Under the pieces are notes generated by a model. It did no database searches. It was not told the DNA's origin and saw nothing but the letters and a program-made list of their open reading frames with translations. A program made the position numbers and the translations under genes. From Tanytarsus gracilentus (Eukaryota > Arthropoda > Insecta > Diptera > Chironomidae): DNA of 64,000 nucleotides. Shown one piece after another: positions 1 to 9,433 of this stretch (position 1 is its first letter; each line of letters opens with the position of its first letter). The DNA lies in NCBI GenBank assembly GCA_038502055.1, contig JAXRKN010000044.1, forward strand, positions 8,936,501-9,000,500. Direction: 5' to 3'.

Positions 1-2801
1 TTCAGAAAATGTGGTAGAACTTGCTCTGTTGAGAATCGGCCTTTCCTATGAGGCCCAATAAGGTGGTGACACTACATAGGAAGTGCATGGGATGACACTT
101 AAATAGCTAAGACCCCTCTTGTGAAACTAATAAGAGCTTATCATTGAATATAAAGGCGCAAGTCAGTTAAAAATTTCCACTTTAATCCACTTTAATCCTA
201 GCTATTAAGTGGGGGTTGTCAAATTTACAATGTGCTACGAGCTTTTGAAAACTTTTCAATGTAAAACTTTGATTTTCACACTCGAAGGAATTTTCACGTT
301 GAATCCTCGAGACCTTGAATTGAGTTGTTGACATCCAATTTTTCTTTTTTGAAATTACGTGCTAAATTTTTTTTTCCACTTTATCAAAAAAATTATATCT
401 GAAGATGACTTGAGTGAATGACAATCACTTGAGGATAAGGCGAATTTTATTACTGAAGAAAACCCACTTATGTTCTGAAATTTTTCAATGAGTTGTTCTA
501 ATAATTTCGTGTCTAATATTTATCTATATCTAAACTACATTTTCTGAACTCAATTGCCATTGTGGGCGAATATCAACTAATGCGATTACAAATCCCCAGA
601 ATTGTGCGTGATATTATCGCAAACCACTTAATTATTATTATTGCGACACAAAAAATAAACGATTTTGATAGACATCGATCTATCTAAATGTTTATGGTGA
701 TAAAAAATTATATTCGGCTGCCAATAATTGCAATATCTTTTTCACATGTAATGATAGCACCTAAGTGATAACAAAATCCGCTGTTTTTCGGCTTTTACTC
801 ACCATGGCATATCAACAAAATTGATAACGGAATTAAAATTCCGAGACATGTGCCGTGCATTTTTGTATATTTTATTTTTTTTAAGAACAAAATTGATATT
901 TTGGATTTTTAAGAACTTTTAGTCTCTAGAAAGTAAATTTTTTGCTATCAAACTTTTTTTAATAGAAATAAAATTTAAATCACTTTTTTTGTATTTTCTT
1001 AAGAATTCACAATCACTTTAATAAATCCTACGGTTGAGGATCAAGTGTATTTTTTCCATCTGACTCGCTTGAAGGATCCTAAACGACTGACTGAATGTGG
1101 AAAACTTTTATGAATGAAAACGAAAACGGAAGAAAAAATATTCGCTCATTTTTTTTCTTCACCACGCGCGCAACATTTTCTCTTTTCGGATTTTTTCGTT
1201 TTCCTTATCAACTGGTGGCTTTCTTTTTTATCATGGAATAATCGCTTTTTTATGGTATTTAAAACGTGCGAAAATTATTTTCAATGGCAATTAAAAAAGA
1301 AAAGAACACGGATCGTGTGTGAAATTTGCTCGTGTCATCACACGATTAAAAGTTTTTTGTTAACTCATCAAATTTTTCAATTATTTAAGGTTCTAAACGT
1401 TTAAAACGAAAACTAGACCAAATAGAGTTCATTCCACCTAGCAGCATAAAAATTTGATACTTCCTCATTCAGTTAATCCCCTTTTTGAAATTCTAAGGAC
1501 TCTCTATATTCATTATGACTATTTACCATGTGACGGCCCGACATTTTATCTTTTCGCCTTATTTAGAGCACGTTTTGATTTATTGCTCTTTTATGTAGCT
1601 TGTATCGCTTGTCCATCTGCCTCTCCACATAGGGTCATTATCTAGATCATCCACAGATTCAACATAATTATGAAATGTGAATTAATTAGGGTAAATGAAT
1701 GAGCATGTGAATATGGTGATGGAAAATTCTAAATAGTTTTGTTAAATTTCAAAACTTTAATTTTCAATTCAGTTTGTTTAAAAAAAATAAAATTCAAATT
1801 AGAAAAAAATTCCAACCCTTGCATCATGTCCCGTTTACTTCCTTCTAACTTCATATAAATTGGACTCACGTTTCCTTTCGACATTATTACACCGCGCGGC
1901 AAACCAGAGAAAATAAAACAATTTCCCGTCACTTTCTAAACATACAAGTTCACCTGAAATAGAGAAAAAGGGCAATTACAACTCGCCCATCTCTCTCTCT
2001 CGCGTATCATGTGACGACAGCAAAATTTTATTTTCTATTGGGAGAAATTTCTACGTAAAAAGACACTCCTTAAATTAAATGAGCGAGAAAACAAAAGAAT
2101 ATTTTTTACATTTAAAGCATGACTGCGTTAATGAGAGTGCATGTACAGATGGGAAATTATATTGACGCCGCAATATCTGTTTGAGTTGAGAAGACAACTT
2201 TGAAGTGAGAGAACATTTCAACGACATTATTGTATTGCATAATAATCGACATCATCTCTGTGGAATTTTATAGCTGCTTCATGACTATCATCCCAACAAG
2301 CTTTTTATCCTTCACATATATTCATGGATTTTTTTTTATTTGGTTGGAGCAGAAGAGCTTTTTTAAAGCACTAAAGTTTTTTCATGATTAAATTCAGATT
2401 TAAAAAAATAAATTCTAACGGTTTTTTTAATTTAATCTATTTCGTGTTTTTGAATAATTTATAAATTAAAATTTCAAAGAACAACAACTATCCTTAACTA
2501 GATCCAATGAATGTCCATTGTAAAGTTTTATTGCGGCGGAGGTGGTTTCGTGCATATTAATTTTAACCGTCAGTGTGACCATGAAAAAACACTCTATCGA
2601 GACGAAATTAATTGTAGAGGAAATGACAATGGAATTTTTCTGGCATTGAAATGTTCTTTCTATGCTTCCACCCACATTCAAAACATTCTAATGGGTTCTC
2701 ATTTTCATTTGCAGAATTTAATAAGAGAATTTTGTTTCTTTGAATATCAGCAAGCTTTTGTTCGCAAGGAAATTGCAAAGGTTTGAATAAGTTTAGTAAA
2801 A
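1..2801. other. AT-rich sequence without a supported gene
   Basis: I see no protein family, RNA gene or clear repeat here. Short open frames exist but have no recognisable domains. A pyrimidine-rich tract ending in a possible acceptor AG at about 2714-2715 lies just upstream of the next gene. It could mark a 5' untranslated exon of that gene, but nothing confirms it. Confidence 0.5.
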
Positions 2802-3616
2802 ATGAATCGCTTCAAAAATAATCAGCATGATTACAATTTTTCTGCTGCTGCTGCTGCTAACAAGGATTTGGTAAAATTATTTAGTTCAAGGGTTGAGCAC
2901 GTTCTTAGAATTTTATTTTATTTTTTTGAAAGTACCGTGCGATGATGAAGGAACAAATTGACGCGCGTCCGGTGTCAATTATCAACGATAACGATGACAT
3001 GAGATATTATGAGCGGAAGCAAGTGAACACGCTGCCACATTCGTATCGATACAAAAGCGTCAATTCGCAGCCAATTTCAAAGGGACGCGTTAAATTTGAG
3101 CCGAAAATTGAACGTCCAGCAATGTCAAATGGATATGAAAAATCCCCTAAGGAAGTGCCTTCGAGGAAAAAAGAATATTATCAGCAAACAACTTCCTCAA
3201 CAAGTGACTCCGAGTACGAGAGTATCCTTGGATGTCAATATATAAATGAAGATAGCGAGCATGAATCGTTCTTCGATCACAACGATTACAGTCGGACATT
3301 AACAGAGATGGAATCGAAGATGAATGCAACAACCAATCAATATTTCCGGAAGATTAAGTCGACACTGAGCGACACGTGCAGCAAATTAAAGTTTCAGCAA
3401 AAGCAAAAACCGACAAAATCTAAAAATTCTAATGATAACAAGGCGGCGGGTGATTTTAAAGGAGCTCAAGAGCATCCCGAAAATGATCACGTTATTGAGC
3501 GCATCCTTAAAATGAAATCCGACTGCTACAAGAAGATCGATCAAAATTTAAAAATTTTGCAACAAATCGATGATGTTAACGACAAGTTGTATAAAAATTA
3601 TATTTCAAAGAATTAA
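2802..3616 (+). CDS. Unrecognised acidic/serine-rich protein, two exons
   Basis: I do not recognise this protein. Two exons join in frame: 2802-2870 (23 codons, starting MNRFKNNQ and including a run of five alanines from GCT repeats) and 2933-3616, separated by a 62-base GT..AG intron. The product is about 250 residues. It is hydrophilic throughout, with no signal peptide or membrane segment. A serine/acid-rich middle is followed by a lysine-rich stretch, and the C-terminal ~45 residues have a heptad-like helical pattern that could form a short coiled coil. The stop codon lies only 38 bases from the stop of the convergent GPATCH1 gene. An AATAAA at 3639-3644 sits between them. The in-frame ATG at 2942 in the second exon would give a 224-residue product if the first exon were not used. 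The clean intron and the length argue for a real gene; the function is unknown. Confidence 0.7.
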
Positions 3617-3638
3617 AAAAATCAAAATTATGCGAGCG

Positions 3639-3644
3639 AATAAA
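3639..3644 (+). terminator. Poly(A) signal of the 2802-3616 gene
   Basis: AATAAA lies 22 bases after the stop codon and 10 bases before the stop codon of the opposing GPATCH1 gene. The 3' end of the transcript should therefore run into the GPATCH1 coding exon. Confidence 0.5.
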
Positions 3645-3654
3645 AATGATCAAT

Positions 3655-6270
3655 TTATTTTTTCGACTTGTGCTTTTTATGCTCCTTCTTGTGAGCTTTT
3701 TTCTTCTTTGATTTCTTTTCTTTTTTAGATTTTTTAACGCTTTCTCTTTCAACCCACTTTTCGGTTGATTTATCTTTCTTGACTTTTTTAAGTTTCTTTA
3801 ATAGAATTTGATCAAGATCACTTTCATCACTTGATGACAATTCGCTTGAGATTTGAACGTTTGATGAGGTGAGGAGGGGGGTTGCTGGGAGCTTAGGCCC
3901 GTACAAAATTTCTTCACTATCAACCTTACTTTCTTCAATTTTCCGCGACGTCGAAGCGAGTTCAAAAATTCCTTTGAAAATTCCACGAGGTGGTGATGCG
4001 TTACGAAGTACATTAATTTCACTTGCGGGTTTTGTGTTGAGGAAGCTCTCGATGAACTTTGATTTTTGCTGTTCCGACAATTCATTAGAAATAGATGCTT
4101 GAGGTGGTTCTTCATCATTTTCATCTTCGCTGTCACAAAAAATTGCTCTAAACAAATCTTTTTTCTCTTCGGGTTTCTTGTCAATGCTTTCAATTGCCTT
4201 CTTCTCGAGTTCAGATTCTGGTTCTTTTCTTATGATGGGTTCAATCTTTTTATTTTTAGAACTCTCATCGAAGAAATCCTTTGCAGTCGCACGTGTAGCA
4301 CCCATAAAATGTTTCTCTTTCTCAACTGCGGCCAAAAAGTTTTTCCTTCGCTCACTGTCCTCATTCTTTTGTCTGTTATCTTCGGTCAATTTTCGAGGAA
4401 TCACTTGAGGTGTCACGAAATTTGATTTACTATTCAATGGAACCCCTATGAAGTCGAACAGCGAACTTGATTGCTTCTTACGTTTCTTTTCTTCTTCCTC
4501 GTCAAACATCTTTCCGCCGTAGGGTTCGGGTACATTAAAACGCTTGCAAAGATTTTTATGAGGCTTCCACATTGACGTTGCACGTTGAATAACGACAATT
4601 TCCCTGCCATTTTCAATCTTTGTGAATAGAATAAGAAATTAATTTTTACTATTTTAAAAAAGTTGAGCAAAATTTTACCTTTTTCTTAACTTCGTTTTCT
4701 TTTTTGGCATCAACTTCCTTAATAAATCTATTTGCCATGAGAGAGTCCAATGGTTGATACATTCTCTTGGCTTGCATAAATTCCTTCTTTTCCATCTCAC
4801 GTTCGAATGATGAAAAATTCAATGGCTGAATGTCATTCAGTAATTTTTCAATTTCCTTCTCGTCGGAAGTCTTCAAAGCCAGAAATTTTTCATATCTCTC
4901 TTGCTTTTCAAGATTTGAAATGAATGGTTTGAATGTTTGATTATTTTCACTCACAAACTGCTTGCTGTTGAGTAATTCTGATATTTTCTTTGCTGCCGCA
5001 TCACCTTTGATTGTTTTAGGTTCTTCTCTTTTTTCATTGATTAATGAACCTCGTTCATCGGGCTTTAAATCGTGACGACCCAATCCTAGTTTTCGATGTC
5101 TTTTTTGAGCTTCAATTGCTTCCGCTTTTGCCTGTTCAAGGGGATCAAATCTCGACTTTCGCTCGTGCCAATTGCGTGGTTTGAAATTTCTAGGAATATC
5201 AACTGAATAGACACGAACGTGACTGTCATTTATTGTGGCTTTAGAGAAACCCTCCAGAAGTGAGGCATCAAAGCTTTTCGGGATCTTTTTTTTACTCTTT
5301 TCAATTTCACCACCAAGAGTTCGATCATAATTGCTCATGTCGTCGAATGCATAAATATCATCATCATCGTCTTCCTCGAGTGCGCCTATGCCAAAAGCAC
5401 TCCCACCAATTGTAAATTTTTTATCGTTTCGATCAACAAATGTTTTAAAGAAGTTCACATGGCCTTTTTGTGTGGACACGAGTGATGGCTTAAGACCCGA
5501 ATAGCCCAATCCGAATGTATTATCTTTAACATTCATTATGTAAGGATCAAAGTCATCGGGTGCAAATGTGATCTCTTCGTCGGAAATTTCTTCTTCGCTT
5601 TCACGTGCAACAATTTCATCCTTGTGCATGTACATTTCACGTTTATTTCTCTCTTGAGCTCTTTTTTTCTCCTTATATGTCATTCTTGAGCCAATACCTT
5701 GATTATCTCGCCAACCCATTGATTTGAGAATTCTAACTGCGGCTTTGTCTCGAGTTGGCTTCAGTAAATTACTGAGCACTGGTTCACCCGGAATGGGACC
5801 ATCCGATGGCTTTTCTCTTTTTCTTTTAGCAGCTCCACTAGAAGGTGTTTCAAAGTCCTCTTTTGTTTGAATTTTTTGAGGGTTTATTCCGAATTCACCT
5901 AAATCTTCATCGTCCATAAAATCGGTAGGTTTGAAGGTTTTAAGCGATGCTTTTACGCTTCTCGAGCTTTTAAATTCTTGTGGTGTGAATCCTTCCTTTG
6001 ACCCAACTGTGTTCCAGTAGCCGGCTGAAAAACCGCCTGTAAAGGCACCATGAAAACGTCGTCTGCCATTCTCATCTTTCACAACCATGTCCTCGATTTG
6101 AATTGGCTTTTTTGAAGGAATTTCATCTAATTTTAAAATTAAATTTCGTTTAATTTATTTATTATTTTTAATACAACTTTATATTTACCCGCTTCATATT
6201 GTGGCAATGCATTTCCATATTTACACAAGCCATCATCCTCAAAATCGTTATCATCGTCGCTAGAATTCAT
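3655..6270 (-). CDS. GPATCH1: G-patch domain protein 1 (GPATCH1 orthologue)
   Basis: Three exons read on the minus strand: 6270-6189, 6126-4679 and 4617-3655. They are joined by introns of about 62 and 61 bases in compatible phase and give about 830 residues, near the family's usual length. The N-terminal block is the GPATCH1-specific region: it reads DGLCKYGNALPQYE, then HGAFTGGFSAGYWNTVGSKEG, shared with animal orthologues. A G-patch follows at about residues 140-175 (core ILKSMGWRDNQGIGSR). Acidic and charged regions make up the rest, with a conserved segment LCKRFNVPEPYGG near the start of exon 3 and a lysine-rich C-terminus (repeated KKSKKEKK-type runs) that looks like a nuclear-localisation tail. 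In the family, GPATCH1 associates with catalytic-stage spliceosomes and activates a DEAH helicase through its G-patch. That role here is inferred from homology. The AATAAA on the minus strand (3659-3654) overlaps the stop codon. Confidence 0.95.
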
Positions 6271-6673
6271 TTAAATATAATTTTTTAGTTTCACGATTAA
6301 AAACAAAAACAAAACTTTTTTTGAGTGGAGACTTTAGCTTGAAACCGTTTAGCCGTTAAGTAATTTATTGTGCATGATTTTTAATTAATTTATCGTCGCG
6401 TGAATGTTTGGTTTTAAATTCTGTGGATGATTTTAAAATGTTTAATTAAGTTTGTATTATCAAAATTTATGTTGTTTTAGTCATGAGTAAAGTGAACTTT
6501 TTGCATCATATCAATGTAAAACGTAATCGTTAACGTCTGTCGAAAATTCAAATAGTACCCCTCAAAAATCCGTTGAAAAAATCAAAGCAATCACACAAAA
6601 GCAATATTTTCTAATTTTTATTTATAAAGGTCAATTGATATTTAGAAAGAATTAGTTAAAAGTGTGAATAAAC
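6271..6673. promoter_or_regulatory. Divergent promoter region between GPATCH1 and cid
   Basis: 403 bases separate the two start codons, which point away from each other. No TATA box at a sensible distance was found for either gene. The sequence is AT-rich. It must hold both promoters, but I cannot place transcription starts. Confidence 0.5.
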
Positions 6674-7304
6674 ATGGTTCGAAAACACCATCGACAACGC
6701 GAAACACCTTCGGGAAAGCTTGCCGCCTTATTAAATGAGAGGTAAATTTCATTTTTGAAACAAAACAAAACAAAATTTTACTCGAAATTATTTTAGTGAA
6801 ACTTCTTCTTCTGATGATGATGATAGCGCGAATTTACCTTCACAAAATACAAATCGAAATAAATCGAAAGCACAACAGCAGCAGAAGCAGAAATCTGCAT
6901 CAACGAGCAAAGCCGGTGAGACAAGTAAACAAAATCAACCATCAACCAGTAAAGCTAATCAAGAGAAAGAGAAGCCGAAAGGAGCAGCCAAACGAAAACC
7001 TAAGACAACAAATAAAAATATGAATGCACTCTTCCAAATTTTCAAACTACAAAATACCACAGAAAATCTCATACCAAAGAGTCCATTTTGCCGATGTGTC
7101 AAGGAAGTTCTTCATAGTCATGGCGAGTATCGCATGACAAAAGATTCTCTGGATGCTCTTCAAGAGGCCGCGGAAGCTTTCATGATTGGAGTTTTTAACG
7201 ATGGTTATCGACTCACTCTACATCGATCGCGTGTTACAATTATGCCATCTGATATTCAATTGCTCATGTATTTGCGTGGTGGCACAAATCCCGGTGTTCC
7301 TTAA
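6674..7304 (+). CDS. cid: Centromeric histone H3 variant (CENP-A/CID)
   Basis: Exon 1 is 6674-6741 and exon 2 is 6797-7304, joined across a 55-base intron in the middle of a serine codon, giving about 191 residues. Residues 1-97 are a divergent, Lys/Gln/Ser-rich tail with no resemblance to the canonical H3 tail. Residues ~98-191 are an H3 fold: ALFQIFKLQNTTENLIPKSPF (alpha-N), DALQEAAEAFMIG (alpha-2), then YRLTLHRSRVTIMPSDIQL (loop 2/alpha-3). The ALQEAAEAF and TLH signatures match CENP-A rather than H3, and the lysines of H3 at 56, 115 and 122 are replaced. CENP-A replaces H3 in centromeric nucleosomes and specifies the kinetochore. Loop 1 is oddly short: from the PF to the ALQE motif it is one residue shorter than in H3, whereas CENP-A usually has an insertion. 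The presence of an intron also separates it from replication-dependent H3 genes. It is head-to-head with GPATCH1. Confidence 0.92.
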
Positions 7305-7466
7305 GTTTGACGCAGGATATTACTGTTATTTTTTATCTCTATTTTTAAATAACAATTCATATTTTCCTCTAGAACATTGTTAGTAGTTAACATAAATGTA
7401 TTTTTAAGTTAAGTTTTTTAAACAAAAACTAATACCCTTTATAGAAAATTCATTAAAAAATTAGTT

Positions 7467-7472
7467 AATAAA
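7467..7472 (+). terminator. Poly(A) signal of cid
   Basis: AATAAA lies 162 bases after the cid stop codon and is the first such hexamer downstream on this strand that I found. Confidence 0.45.
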
Positions 7473-7765
7473 ATTCTCCGCATATGTAAAAAATTGAGAC
7501 ACCTAAAATTCTGAAAACTTAAATCATGGTTAGGTAGTAGAATTAACTTTTTAAATGTATACATTTATTTTTAAATTTATATGATTTATTACTTTGTTCT
7601 CTAATATAATTTTATATGCTTTTCTGTTGCACATAATTATAATTTATCGTACATTTTAATGACTTAAAAACACGACGAAAAAGCAAATGAGGAATTAAAA
7701 TTTTTCGCAGTGTGAATTTTCTCATTATTGCTGAACTTTTTGTTACCCACTTTACCTTTTCCTTT

Positions 7766-7790
7766 TCCGTCCGTCCGTCCGTCTGTCTGT
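7766..7790. repeat. CCGT/CTGT tetranucleotide microsatellite
   Basis: Consecutive CCGT units grade into CTGT units. It marks the left edge of a repeat island between cid and the phosphatase gene. Confidence 0.85.
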
Positions 7791-7930
7791 TGTCTGTTCA
7801 TCGAGTTCGGCTCCTGGATTGGCTTCTGTTCGAAATGGTGTTTGAATTTAGATTCGGATTTTGGAATTATAGGTATGCCACAGGTCGTGCCATGGCAGCC
7901 CTAATGCCATTTTTATCAATTTCCTGTTAT

Positions 7931-8235
7931 TGGCTTCATGTATGTCGTTGAACTCGTATTTGTATCAGGAATCGAAAGGCATTGATAATATTTGAGGAAT
8001 GTCTATCATGGCCATCCGAGGTCACCAATGTCCATCCGGCCGCCGTATCCCCTATGTCCATTTTTTAAAAGTATGCTTCATGTACCTCGTTGAACTCGTA
8101 ATTGCATCAGGAATTGATTGATTGATGATTTTTGAAGAATGACCATCACGGCGCCAGGAGTGTCAAGGAATGCCACTAATGTCCATTTTTAAAGTATGGT
8201 TTCATGTCCTCGTTGAACTCGGAATTTGACCAAGA
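7931..8235. repeat. Degenerate ~125-140 bp direct repeats
   Basis: Three imperfect copies start at about 7931, 8072 and 8199. Each opens with a TTCATGT..TCGTTGAACTCG block and continues with GAATCGA/GAATTGA and, in the first two, AATGTCCATTTTT. The third copy is cut short where the 17-bp minisatellite begins. No coding potential is seen. Confidence 0.7.
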
Positions 8236-8250
8236 ATCGATTGGATGGAT

Positions 8251-8580
8251 CTGAAAATGGAACACTGTGGAAAATGGAAAGTGAAATGAAATGGAAAATG
8301 GAATAGTGGAAAATGAAACACAATGGAAAATGGAACATATTTGAAAATTGAACATGTTTAAAATGAAACATAATGTAAAATTAAACAAAGTTGAAAATGG
8401 AACATAATGGAAAATGAAACACAGTGGAAAATGGAACACAGTGGAAAATGGAACACAGTGGAAAATGGAACACAGTGGAAAATGGAACACCTTGGAAAAT
8501 GAAACACAATAGAAAATGGAACATAGTGAAAAATGGAACATGGTGGAAAATGAAACACAGTGGGAAATGTAACATAATTG
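8251..8580. repeat. 17-bp minisatellite
   Basis: About 19 units of the form GGAAAATGGAACACAGT. Units at about 8415-8490 are near-identical, and both flanks are degenerate. A 17-bp period is not a multiple of three and the unit has no stop on the minus strand, so all three minus-strand frames stay open and give long artificial reading frames with a 17-residue period. Confidence 0.9.
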
Positions 8581-9433
8581 AGAAATATTTTCCATAAGGC
8601 TTCCCTTTTGGCTTCTCCAAAGCTTCTTCATAGGACTTCCCCATGTTACATTTCCAATACTGAACTGTTACAAGTGGGTTACACGGCAACACCCACGTGT
8701 GGGTTTTGAAACATTTTTTTCTCTCATTACACAATTTTATTTCATCAATATATATATCAGAGACGATTGTCGGGGTAAAGATTAAAGCATTTTTTTTTGT
8801 GTACACGAACTTGATGAGAAAAAGAAACAAATTAAAAGTGCATGCTTGTCCCTGAATAAACATTCATAAATTAAAAAAATATCCCTTTGAAATCAAAAGA
8901 TGGCAAAGTGCTCTGAATAAATTTAATTAGTTGAGTATTGATAGAAATTTCCATTAATTTCACTTCAATATAAATATTTTAACATAAAAAATCTTTTCTT
9001 TATCTTACCATATTTAATATATATTCGATTAAGTGTAAATATTTTTTTATTTTTTTATAAAATCTTTCAAACTTTTGATTTAAACTTTTTTTTATGTCTA
9101 TATATCAAGTGTGTGTGTTTTTTTGCTATAGTATAAAGAGAATAATAAGTTAATTTTATTTTTATATATTTTTTTATCTTTTGCTCATCAAGAGAATTTT
9201 AACTTAATTTTCTTTAAAAAAATTCACAAACTTTTAAATAATTTTTTTATGTTTCAGGTATGAGTGAAAGAATTAAAATGTAGAGGTCAGTTCAGGAAAA
9301 ATCACATTAAAAAAAATATATCGCGGAAGAAAAATTTAAATAACACTTTCAATAATTGATAAAAAGAATAGATAATTTTCAAATGCATGCAATTATACTT
9401 CGTTCGATTAAAAAGGGAGAGAGAGAAAAAGAT
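8581..9433. other. AT-rich intergenic sequence
   Basis: No gene is seen. The right portion should contain the 3' untranslated region of the phosphatase gene on the minus strand. Several ATTTATT/TTTATT sites could act as its poly(A) signal, and none stands out. Confidence 0.4.

Noticed and set aside
2030..2120. Possible coding exon after an acceptor-like CTCTCTCGC..ACAG tract
   Set aside because: About 33 AT-rich codons before a stop, with no partner exon and no family resemblance.
2511..2786. 91-residue plus-strand frame upstream of the first gene
   Set aside because: No homology and a non-ATG start. The last part may be a 5' untranslated exon, since an acceptor-like TTTGCAG lies inside it.
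8176..8863. Long minus-strand open frames rich in Phe/His/Ser/Cys
   Set aside because: They are translations of the 17-bp minisatellite in all three frames and have no other coding sign.
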